From NCBI GenBank assembly GCA_002792135.1, contig PFNU01000085.1:1-9028 (forward strand): 9,028 nt of DNA. Reading direction: 5' to 3'. The position numbers and the translations under genes are program-made. Origin of the DNA: a bacterium (Candidatus Torokbacteria) CG_4_10_14_0_2_um_filter_35_8 (lineage in GTDB: Bacteria > Patescibacteriota > GCA-2792135). Below, one piece after another: positions 1-5,283 of the stretch (positions are counted from its first letter, which is position 1; each line of letters begins with the position of its first letter). The notes under the pieces are model-generated. The model ran no database searches. It was not told where the DNA came from and was given only the letters and a program-made list of their open reading frames with translations.

Positions 1-292
1 TAACCTGGGTGGGAGATAAGAAAGTTGAAATAAGGTGAGAACAGGCGTTATTGTCTACTCTATTATGATAAAAAGGAACAAAATTTGCCTCAACAAAATT
101 AAAAAACCTTTCAAAATCTTTCTTTATTCCTTCCTCATCTTCGTTGATTATAAGCCCTGCTGTTGTATGAGATTCAGAGATAAAACAAACTCCCTCTTTT
201 ACTTTAGATTTTTGAACAAATTCTAATATTTTATCAGTGATATCGATAAACTGAATCTTTTTTTCTGTATCTAGAGAGATCTTATAAAGCAT
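1..292 (-). CDS. yjbQ: YjbQ/UPF0047 family protein, N-terminal part (cut by window edge)
   Basis: This is a 97-codon open frame starting at ATG 292-290 and running off the left edge, so the last roughly 40 residues of a family that is usually 130-140 residues long are missing. The start MLYKISLDTEKKIQFIDIT, then VKEGVCFIS, SHTTAGLIINEDE (residues 41-53) and HNRVDNNACSHL (76-87) follow the YjbQ/UPF0047 pattern, including the HTTAG motif and the conserved His and Asn-Ala/His-Leu region. Members form small trimeric beta proteins. E. coli YjbQ was reported to have weak thiamine-phosphate synthase activity, but the true role is unsettled. An in-frame TAG lies about 20 codons upstream and no other ATG/GTG/TTG lies between, which fixes the start. 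There is no clear Shine-Dalgarno. It follows the permease by 111 bases. Family assignment is by recognition of motifs. Confidence 0.88.
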   Translation of the reverse strand, partial: MLYKISLDTEKKIQFIDITDKILEFVQKSKVKEGVCFISESHTTAGLIINEDEEGIKKDFERFFNFVEANFVPFYHNRVDNNACSHLISTFLSPTQV

Positions 293-378
293 AGCTTTGT
301 GATAATCAAAAAGTGTAATGCTACGAAACTTAGGCTTAAATATCCAGAACTATTTTAAGAATTTAACGTACAAGCTTC

Positions 379-412
379 AGAGTACATGCTACTCTTAAAT
401 AAATTATTTAAG
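379..412. repeat. two adjacent perfect inverted repeats at the permease 3' end
   Basis: AGAGTA/TACTCT with a 5-base loop (379-395) abuts CTTAAATAA/TTATTTAAG with a single central base (394-412). The second covers the permease stop codon (404-406). They may form 3'-end structure of the permease mRNA. Neither is followed by a clear U-run on the minus strand, so calling them an intrinsic terminator would go beyond what is seen. Confidence 0.4.
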
Positions 413-1561
413 CGAAATAGCATAAAAAATCTCAAGTACTATTCCTAAAATAAATATTAATATAACAAACCAATGTATAAAAAGAGGAACCTTTATCGCC
501 CAAGAATAAGGCATTTTCTCTTTAAACTTTCTAACAACCTTACGGAAAATCAGGACAATAAGAATACCCTCTATACCACCCATTACTACTCCTGCAAGAC
601 TAATTATCGGAATAAAACTTCTTGCTCCTATTAAGAATGCAATAAAAGGTACAGATACAACTAAAAACCAGGAAGGGAGTTTAGGTATTTTATAATCATA
701 TTCATAGATACTACGAAGAGAAAAACCAAGTCCTAGAAAAGAAGTAAAAACAGCAAGAAGTCCAAAAAAAGAACCTAGCAGGCCTACCCAGTTTCCCATT
801 ATACTTCCCAATCCAGAAATAGCTTCTGCTGTAGTATTCCCTCCTGTTATTCCAACAACTACGACATTAAAAAGAATATATAGAAAAACTGGAAGAAAAC
901 TTCCAAAGAAAATCACTTTCCTTAAATCCTTAGGGTTTTTATTAACAACACAAGAAAGTTCAGGAATAATGCTTGCGCCAAGTAAAGCAAAAAGGATTAC
1001 TCCATAAGGTACAAAGAAATTATTCCAAGAAATATAAGAAAAATTATTAGTATTTATAAGAGGAATCCCTGCAAAAAAGATAATTAAGATTACCAAAACC
1101 AAAAGAAAAGCCATGACAATCTCACCCTTCCCCATTGCTCTCACACTAAAAAGAACTCCTAAAGCACCTAAGGCAAAAAAGATAAAACTATAAATAAATT
1201 CACTTCCGCCTAAGAGAAAGCCAAGTAGAGAATTTAAAAAAATACCACCCATAATAACATAAGCAAGCATTGCACCAGTAATACCAAATACTACTGAAAA
1301 AGTCATGGTTTTTTCTCCAAACTCACCTAGGTGTTTCTTTGCATATCCAGAAAGACTTGACTTTTCTTTATCTACAAGGCAAACCTCAGAAAGAAATCTA
1401 TTAACCAAAAAAACAAGAGATCCTAAAAAAATTAAATAAAAAATCCCTACAAAAAAACCTGCCTTTATTAAAACGTAAGGAATACCAAAAATACCTGCCC
1501 CTACAATAGTACCTACTAGAGAAGAGACAGCAAAATATACTCTTTTATTTCTCTCTTCCAT
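404..1561 (-). CDS. APC-superfamily amino-acid permease (aromatic/Trp-Tyr permease-like)
   Basis: A 385-residue, strongly hydrophobic protein with about 11 predicted membrane helices (roughly 10-30, 36-56, 86-110, 122-142, 148-168, 183-203, 215-237, 255-282, 298-314, 318-340, 360-382). The first helix carries GTIVGAGIFGIPY (17-29), the Gly-rich broken helix that binds the amino-acid backbone in APC-fold carriers. PYGVILFALLGASIIPE (185-201) matches the sixth-helix region of the tryptophan/tyrosine permease and Aa_trans-like groups. It should import amino acids, probably by cation symport, in the cytoplasmic membrane. That would suit an organism with few biosynthetic pathways, though the substrate cannot be read from sequence. 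ATG 1561-1559 lies only 8 bases after a promoter-like -10 box, so the mRNA may be leaderless. It appears to be its own transcription unit. Confidence 0.85.
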   Translation of the reverse strand: MEERNKRVYFAVSSLVGTIVGAGIFGIPYVLIKAGFFVGIFYLIFLGSLVFLVNRFLSEVCLVDKEKSSLSGYAKKHLGEFGEKTMTFSVVFGITGAMLAYVIMGGIFLNSLLGFLLGGSEFIYSFIFFALGALGVLFSVRAMGKGEIVMAFLLVLVILIIFFAGIPLINTNNFSYISWNNFFVPYGVILFALLGASIIPELSCVVNKNPKDLRKVIFFGSFLPVFLYILFNVVVVGITGGNTTAEAISGLGSIMGNWVGLLGSFFGLLAVFTSFLGLGFSLRSIYEYDYKIPKLPSWFLVVSVPFIAFLIGARSFIPIISLAGVVMGGIEGILIVLIFRKVVRKFKEKMPYSWAIKVPLFIHWFVILIFILGIVLEIFYAISLK

Positions 1562-1569
1562 CAGACAAC

Positions 1570-1598
1570 AAAATAGGTTTATTTATTAAGCAAGTCAA
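1570..1598 (-). promoter_or_regulatory. sigma70-type promoter of the permease
   Basis: On the minus strand TTGACT (1593-1598) and TATTTT (1570-1575) are separated by exactly 17 bases. Only 8 bases lie between the -10 box and the ATG, so the predicted start site is within a base or two of the initiation codon. No Shine-Dalgarno is present. Confidence 0.55.
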
Positions 1599-1660
1599 TT
1601 AATCTTTTACGACCTATATACCTGCTTTCTGACTTGAATCTAACTTTTGACTTTTTTATC

Positions 1661-1698
1661 ACTAGTGCCTAGCCCCTAGTGAAGTGACTAGTGCCTAA
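1661..1698. repeat. CTAG-rich short repeat with a duplicated 11-mer
   Basis: ACTAGTGCCTA occurs at 1661-1671 and again at 1687-1697 (26-base spacing), with AGCCCCTAGTGAAGTG between. The unit GCCTAGCCCCTAG resembles GCCTAATCCCTAG at 8562-8574 (two mismatches) and ACTAGTCCCTGGCCC at 3410-3424. It looks like one member of a degenerate dispersed family. It lies just beyond the stop of the 47-residue ORF. Confidence 0.5.
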
Positions 1699-1699
1699 T

Positions 1700-1843
1700 T
1701 TACAAACTCTTACTAAGATTACCCAAAGACCTTATAAATATCTTAATCAGCAACATAGGTACCAGAAAAATCATCCCTAGAGGGATCCAAATAAGCTTAG
1801 TTCTTTCGAGAATACTATTTATCGAATCCTCCCAATTAATCAT
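1700..1843 (-). CDS. 47-residue single-pass membrane protein, overlapping the translin gene
   Basis: ATG 1843-1841 lies inside the last codons of the translin-like gene. The shared bases ATGATTAA hold both the start and the upstream stop, an arrangement typical of translational coupling. The 47-residue product begins MINWEDSINSILERTK and continues with a hydrophobic run from about residue 17 to 37 (LIWIPLGMIFLVPMLLIKIF) and a short basic tail ending in KSL. That is one membrane helix with a soluble N-terminal helix. I recognise no family. The gene length, tight overlap and protein-like composition support it being real. The inferred role is a membrane anchor or partner for the translin homologue, but this is only inference from position. 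Confidence 0.6.
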   Translation of the reverse strand: MINWEDSINSILERTKLIWIPLGMIFLVPMLLIKIFIRSLGNLSKSL

Positions 1844-2420
1844 TTTTTTCTTCAATTAATCTTATTTCATATAAAATCTTCTCAAATTCCTTTAGATTTC
1901 TCTTAGCCTGATCAAATTTATATCTAAGATAGCCTCTAAGATCTAATTTAATAAGTTCTGCTACTATATTCTCCACACATTCAGAATAAACTTCAATTTC
2001 TTTCTTCTTGCCCTCAGTAACAAGCTTAACAACTTTTCTTAAGAGTTCTCCTGTAAAATCACAGATTCCAGCAATATATTCTTCGCTACTAATATCAAGA
2101 TCTTTAACTAAATCTATCTTTTTTTCTTTTTCAAATTGTAAAAACAAGTTTGCTTCCACAAATTCTTCCAAACCTTCTTTAAAACTCCCCTCATATCTTA
2201 GTCTGTTGTCTCGAACAAATTTCTTGCTCATTTCCGAAATAATCTCTTTTGCTTCGAAGACAAGCTTCTCAGCTTTGTCTAAATCATTCCTCTGTAAAGC
2301 AAAAATTGCCTCTTTAGAATTTAATAGAACTTTACGAGAACTGGTTACAACACCTTCTCTTTCTTTATAATATCTAGAATAACTTTCTTCGATTTTCTTA
2401 AATAGACCGGAATTAATCAT
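1836..2420 (-). CDS. translin/TRAX-family protein, probable RNA-binding endoribonuclease
   Basis: A 194-residue, all-helical, charged protein of typical translin-superfamily length. Diagnostic segments are GLEEFVEANLF (83-93; TRAX has GLQEYVEA), YIAGICDFTGELLR (115-128; TRAX has YLLGVADLTGELMR) and a C-terminal helix with YKFDQAKRNLKEFEKILYEIR (167-187; family pattern KR.YD..K..LKK.E...Y..RG). In eukaryotic C3PO, translin binds RNA and TRAX cuts it with acidic residues in exactly these segments. Here E86, E89, D121 and E125 are kept, so the protein is TRAX-like and probably catalytic. Archaeal and bacterial homologues are often labelled haloacid dehalogenase in error. There is no obvious Shine-Dalgarno before ATG 2420-2418. 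It shares 8 bases with the downstream membrane-protein gene and follows the NYN nuclease by 55 bases. Confidence 0.82.
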   Translation of the reverse strand: MINSGLFKKIEESYSRYYKEREGVVTSSRKVLLNSKEAIFALQRNDLDKAEKLVFEAKEIISEMSKKFVRDNRLRYEGSFKEGLEEFVEANLFLQFEKEKKIDLVKDLDISSEEYIAGICDFTGELLRKVVKLVTEGKKKEIEVYSECVENIVAELIKLDLRGYLRYKFDQAKRNLKEFEKILYEIRLIEEKND

Positions 2421-2423
2421 GAG

Positions 2424-2438
2424 ATTTGTTGAACAAAT
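2424..2438. promoter_or_regulatory. perfect palindrome at the 5' end of the translin gene
   Basis: ATTTGTT-G-AACAAAT, a 7-base perfect inverted repeat with one central base, begins 4 bases before the start codon. It covers the position where transcription would start if TATAGT at 2443-2448 is the -10 box. It could be an operator or a 5'-leader hairpin. Confidence 0.4.
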
Positions 2439-2442
2439 AACA

Positions 2443-2471
2443 ACTATAACGACTCATACAATAACACAAAA
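2443..2471 (-). promoter_or_regulatory. candidate promoter of the translin/membrane-peptide pair
   Basis: On the minus strand TATAGT (2443-2448) is a good -10 box. A weak -35, TTTTGT (2466-2471), is 17 bases upstream. An alternative TTGTGT is at 15 bases. It would give a leader of about 16 bases. It lies in the 55-base gap after the NYN gene, so the translin pair may have its own start in addition to read-through. Confidence 0.35.
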
Positions 2472-2475
2472 GCCT

Positions 2476-3015
2476 TTACTTATCAACACTACCTGTTAGG
2501 TCTTTTTTTCGTTTTTTTAATAGAAACCTCTTATAATCCTGGTCCAAGTCTACAAAACTATCGGCTTCTTCTATAAGCTTCCTTGATGTTGAATGGCCAA
2601 ATGCAGCTATTTCTACTTTACAACCCATGGCATGCTTTAAATGCTGAATAAGAGGACAAAAATCGCCATCTCCAGAAACCAAAACCTCTGCATCAAGCTT
2701 CGGTGCAAGCTCAATCATATCTATTGTAATTCCTACATCCCAATCTCCTTTTTTAAAACCACCGTAAAAAACTTGAATCTCTTTCTCTTTAATTTCAAAA
2801 CCATGCATTTTTAAAGCATCAAAAAAACCTTGCTCGCCAGTTTCACCTGCCTTAACCACATAAGCAATAGCTCTGATAAGTTTTCTTTTCCCAGAAACAT
2901 GTTTTAAAATCCTAGCAAAATCAAGCTTGGAATTATAAAGATTCTTAGCAGAATAATACATGTTCTGAATATCTATAAAAACACCTATTCTCTGCTCTAA
3001 ATTTCCTCTACTCAT
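2476..3015 (-). CDS. NYN/LabA-type (DUF88) PIN-like ribonuclease
   Basis: A 179-residue protein with the acidic signature of the NYN (PIN-like) fold: FIDIQNMYY (13-21, D15 and N18), WDVGITIDMIELAP (92-105, D93 and D99) and EVLVSGDGDFCPLIQHL (110-126, D116 and D118). Further family features follow: GCKVEIAAFG (131-140), STSRKLIEEADSFVDLD (142-158). These residues line a metal-dependent RNase site in characterised NYN proteins, so a role in RNA cleavage or turnover is likely. The target is unknown. The tail after residue 160 is lysine-rich (LLKKRKKDL), encoded by two adjacent A-runs, and may touch nucleic acid. The start ATG 3015-3013 is 11 bases after the DUF59 stop, so the two genes should be co-transcribed. 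Confidence 0.87.
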   Translation of the reverse strand: MSRGNLEQRIGVFIDIQNMYYSAKNLYNSKLDFARILKHVSGKRKLIRAIAYVVKAGETGEQGFFDALKMHGFEIKEKEIQVFYGGFKKGDWDVGITIDMIELAPKLDAEVLVSGDGDFCPLIQHLKHAMGCKVEIAAFGHSTSRKLIEEADSFVDLDQDYKRFLLKKRKKDLTGSVDK

Positions 3016-3028
3016 AGATTTAAAATCT
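3016..3028. promoter_or_regulatory. palindrome filling the DUF59-NYN junction
   Basis: AGATTT-A-AAATCT is a perfect 6-base inverted repeat that runs from the DUF59 stop codon to the base before the NYN ATG. It occupies the place of the ribosome binding site. No Shine-Dalgarno is visible. A small hairpin or protein site that modulates NYN translation is possible. Confidence 0.3.
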
Positions 3029-3266
3029 AGAAAACTAAATCTACTAAAACTTGCTCCACACCTTTTAACTCTTTAACCTTTTCTCTTACTTTACTTACTA
3101 AAAAATCTGCCAAAGGACACGCTGGATTAGTAAGGGTCATTTTAATCTTAACCATCTTATCCTTAACATCAACCTCTTTAATTAAATCCATATCAACAAG
3201 GTTTATTTGTGTGTGAGGATCTACAACTTCCTTTAATTTGTCTTTTATCTCTTTCTCTGTAATCAT
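3027..3266 (-). CDS. DUF59 (MIP18/PaaD/SufT-type) iron-sulfur assembly-related protein
   Basis: A 79-residue single-domain protein, the full length of a DUF59 domain. It has the DPHTQINLVDMDLIKEV segment (16-32; family pattern DPE.g.nivdlGLi..v), then KMTLTNPACPLADFL (42-56) with T46 and the conserved Cys50 in NPACPL, and ends in GVEQVLVDLVF. DUF59 proteins act in Fe-S cluster assembly or transfer (SufT, the MIP18 branch, the HCF101 N-terminus), and the Cys is the residue usually implicated. No suf or isc gene is in the window, so the client is unknown. Co-transcription with the NYN gene 11 bases downstream is likely. The ATG follows a promoter-like -10 by 7 bases, suggesting a leaderless message. 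Confidence 0.85.
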   Translation of the reverse strand: MITEKEIKDKLKEVVDPHTQINLVDMDLIKEVDVKDKMVKIKMTLTNPACPLADFLVSKVREKVKELKGVEQVLVDLVF

Positions 3267-3273
3267 CGTTTAT

Positions 3274-3302
3274 ATATTAGCAAAAAGAATCTTAATTTGC
3301 AA
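3274..3302 (-). promoter_or_regulatory. promoter of the DUF59-NYN operon
   Basis: Minus-strand TTGCAA (3297-3302) and TAATAT (3274-3279) are 17 bases apart. The ATG of the DUF59 gene follows the -10 box after only 7 bases, which places the predicted transcription start at the start codon. Confidence 0.5.
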
Positions 3303-3311
3303 TCTGTTTAG

Positions 3312-3346
3312 ATCACGAATCCGCCCGAGGCAGACGAATCAAGAAT
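3312..3346. repeat. dispersed repeat with GC-rich hairpin core
   Basis: ATCACGAAT (3312-3320) and ACGAATCAAGAAT (3334-3346) flank a short G+C-rich imperfect hairpin, TCCGCC-CGA-GGCAGA (3320-3334, one C-A mismatch). Both flanks recur, in the other order, at 5056-5075. The G+C-rich core stands out from the AT-rich surroundings and looks like a remnant of a small palindromic intergenic element. Confidence 0.5.
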
Positions 3347-3372
3347 ACTTAGAATTTACAACTACATAGAAT

Positions 3373-3555
3373 TCAGTGTTTTTTATTGTTGATTTTTAAA
3401 CTTATTTTTACTAGTCCCTGGCCCTTGATGCCTATCTCAAGATTTTCACAAAGCTTCTCTATCTCTTCCTTTATCTTCTCTGGATCCCAAAATTCCCTTC
3501 TTATTTCTGCCTTTCTTCTTCTAATATACTTTTTAAAACCTTTACTTAAACCCAT
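3373..3555 (-). CDS. small basic/charged hypothetical protein (60 residues)
   Basis: ATG 3555-3553 is preceded by a purine-rich AGGGAAAAAT that can act as a weak ribosome binding site. The product opens with a very basic helix, FKKYIRRRKAEIRREF (7-22), followed by an acidic amphipathic helix, DPEKIKEEIEKLCENL (24-39), and a beta-like tail. This could bind RNA, DNA or the ribosome, but I do not recognise the family. It is the only ORF here ending in TGA. Its 3' third (3410-3424) matches the CTAG-type dispersed repeat, so the last 20 or so residues may be altered. The same frame stays open for 31 codons upstream to TAA 3651-3649 without any usual start. It could therefore be the remnant of a longer gene. 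Confidence 0.5.
   Translation of the reverse strand: MGLSKGFKKYIRRRKAEIRREFWDPEKIKEEIEKLCENLEIGIKGQGLVKISLKINNKKH
3410..3424. repeat. CTAG-type repeat copy inside the 60-residue ORF
   Basis: ACTAGTCCCTGGCCC resembles ACTAGTGCCTAGCCC at 1661-1675 (two mismatches). It encodes part of residues 43-49 of the small ORF. Confidence 0.35.
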
Positions 3556-3670
3556 ATTTTTCCCTAATCTTAAAATAGCCTTTAAAGACTTGCTATCTAT
3601 AATAACATATCCATTTCGAAATAAAAAGCAGGATCCGGTTCCAACTTCTTAGATCCGCACTTTTTACAAT

Positions 3671-3713
3671 CTAGTTACTGGTTACTTACACTTCAGAATC
3701 TAGTAATCTTATC
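3671..3713. repeat. CTAGTTACTGGTTACT-type intergenic repeat after rarA
   Basis: The gap after the rarA stop contains CTAGTTACT followed by GGTTACTTAC and a second CTAGTAAT, close variants of one motif. It resembles the CTAG-rich pieces at 1661-1698. I see no terminator with a U-run here. Confidence 0.3.
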
Positions 3714-5018
3714 CTAATCATCTCTTCCCCAGATCTCTTCTAACCTCTTCTTAATCTTCTTCTCAAAACCAATATCAGTAGGACAAAAATAACCTCCTTT
3801 AATTCCTTTAGGAAGATATCTTTCTTTCACAAAATGACCTTTAAAATCATGGGGGTATTTATATCCTTTACCATAATCTAGATCTTTTGCAAGAGAAGTA
3901 ACAGCATTTCTTAAATGAAGTGGGGTAGATTTGTAGCTTTCGCTTTGAATTTCCTTTTTAGCTGCTAAAAGCCCTAAGTAACTCGCATTACTCTTCTCAC
4001 AAGATGCAAGGTAAGTTGCAAGATGCGCAAGGTTAATCTGACACTCTGGAAGACCTACAAACTCTACTGCTTCTTTGCAAGCTACAGCGAGCACTAAAGC
4101 AAAAGGATCAGCATTAGAAATATCTTCAGATGCAAAGATCACCATCCTTCTTACAATAAACAAAGGGTCCTCACCAGATTCCAGCATCCGAACAAGATAG
4201 AAAAGCGCTGCATCTGGATCTGACCCTCTAAGACTCTTTATAAATGCAGAAATAGTGTTATAATGATCTTCACCTTTTTTATCGTATTTCAGATATTTCT
4301 TCTGCAAGGCCTCCTCTACTTGTCTTACAAAAATACTCCTAATCCTTCCTTTTTTAGAAACACTTGATAAAACTGCGATTTCTAGAGTATTTAAAGCACG
4401 TCTTGCATCTCCTCCTGCTGCCTTTACTAAAAAATCCCAAGCTTTTTTATCAAAATTAACTTTAAAGTTACCCAAGCCTTTCCCTTTATCTTTCAGTGCT
4501 CTTTTCAAGATGATCTCAATCTGAGTATCAGAAAGAGGCTTCATGACAAAAATTCTTGATCGAGACAAAAGTGGTGAAATAACCTCAAAAGAAGGATTTT
4601 CGGTAGTCGCCCCAATGAAAACTACAGTACCGTCTTCGACATAAGGCAAAAGAAAATCCTGCTGGGTTTTACTAAACCTATGAATCTCATCTATAAAAAG
4701 AATAGTTTTCTGCTGAAAAGACAAGAGGCGAGCCTTTGCTGCCTTTACAATTTTTTTTAAATCAGGGATACCACTTGAAACCGCAGATACACGCTCAAAA
4801 TAAGACGAAGTTTTTGTAGCAATAATGTAGGAAAGCGTGGTTTTGCTTGACCCAGGAGGTCCCCAAAGTATTAGAGAAGGAACATTGTCGTTATCAATTA
4901 GTTTTCTTAAGGTCCTTCCTTTGCCAATAATCTCCTCCTGCCCTACAAATTCTTCAAAATTTCTTGGCCTCATTCTAGTTGCTAATGGTACAAATTCTTT
5001 TTTATATTTTTGAGTCAT
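3714..5018 (-). CDS. rarA: replication-associated recombination ATPase RarA (MgsA) with altered Walker A
   Basis: A 434-residue protein of the family's usual length. The N-terminus has VPLATRMRP (10-18), matching the E. coli QPLAARMRP region near the clamp-binding site, then FEEFVGQEEII. The AAA+ core shows Walker A GPPGSSKT (53-60), Walker B LFIDE (107-111) followed by IHRFSKTQQDFLLPYVEDG, sensor 1 GATTENPSFEV (136-146), arginine finger LLSRSRIF (150-157) and sensor 2 GGDARRALNTLE (202-213). The C-terminal tetramerisation domain is also typical: RGSDPDAALFYLVRML, FASEDISNADP, PLHLRNAVT, DYGKGYKYPHD and GYFCPTDIGFEKKI. RarA acts at stalled replication forks with the beta clamp and SSB. The usual Gly before the Walker A Lys is Ser58. 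No Shine-Dalgarno is seen upstream and no obvious operon partner is present. Confidence 0.95.
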   Translation of the reverse strand: MTQKYKKEFVPLATRMRPRNFEEFVGQEEIIGKGRTLRKLIDNDNVPSLILWGPPGSSKTTLSYIIATKTSSYFERVSAVSSGIPDLKKIVKAAKARLLSFQQKTILFIDEIHRFSKTQQDFLLPYVEDGTVVFIGATTENPSFEVISPLLSRSRIFVMKPLSDTQIEIILKRALKDKGKGLGNFKVNFDKKAWDFLVKAAGGDARRALNTLEIAVLSSVSKKGRIRSIFVRQVEEALQKKYLKYDKKGEDHYNTISAFIKSLRGSDPDAALFYLVRMLESGEDPLFIVRRMVIFASEDISNADPFALVLAVACKEAVEFVGLPECQINLAHLATYLASCEKSNASYLGLLAAKKEIQSESYKSTPLHLRNAVTSLAKDLDYGKGYKYPHDFKGHFVKERYLPKGIKGGYFCPTDIGFEKKIKKRLEEIWGRDD

Positions 5019-5052
5019 AAAATAAATTCAAAATGAAAAATTAAAAATAAGA

Positions 5053-5156
5053 ATTACGAATCAAGAATCACGAATTAAGGGATTAGGTGATAGGTGTTAG
5101 TTCTTTGAAAAGCTGAAAAATACCTACTACTCCCTACTCCCTGCAACCTAATCCCT
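5053..5156. repeat. composite intergenic repeat block between bactofilin and rarA
   Basis: This occupies most of the 265-base gap. ACGAATCAAGAAT (5056-5068) and ATCACGAAT (5067-5075) repeat the motifs seen at 3312-3346. AGGGATTAGGT (5078-5088) and ACCTAATCCCT (5146-5156) form a perfect 11-base inverted repeat around a 57-base loop that contains TACCTACTACTCCCTACTCCC. CCTAATCCCTA recurs at 8563-8573. No protein-like frame is apparent. Confidence 0.6.
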
Positions 5157-5218
5157 AATATCCTAATTCCTAACCTCCTACAAGCTAATTACATTATAAC
5201 CACAAATTTCAATCAGCA

Positions 5219-5254
5219 CAAAAGTAAGAGCAGCCTGGATAGACTGCCCCTTAC
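5219..5254 (-). terminator. candidate intrinsic terminator after the bactofilin-like gene
   Basis: On the minus strand GTAAG-GG-GCAG pairs with CTGC-T-CTTAC around a 10-base loop (5224-5254), and TTTT follows at once (5223-5220). The stem has a small internal loop and the U-run is short. It lies 30 bases past the stop codon, a sensible place. Confidence 0.45.
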
Positions 5255-5283
5255 AACTCAATATTTAATTAATGCATGAAGTC

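Noticed and set aside
35..226. 63-codon plus-strand frame
   Set aside because: It lies antisense to the YjbQ/UPF0047 coding sequence, whose motifs are clear, and its Cys-rich translation resembles no protein.
1661..1698. CRISPR or attachment site
   Set aside because: Only two 11-base copies with no spacer series, no tRNA and no integrase nearby.
3664..3724. CKKCGSK-like zinc-knuckle frame before the 60-residue ORF (3594-3670)
   Set aside because: The frame has no start codon ahead of the Cys pair and ends after a couple of dozen codons, so it is most likely chance.
5224..5254. tRNA-like appearance of AGAGCAGCCTGGATAG
   Set aside because: No acceptor stem, T-arm or anticodon arm can be drawn around it. 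A terminator hairpin explains it better.
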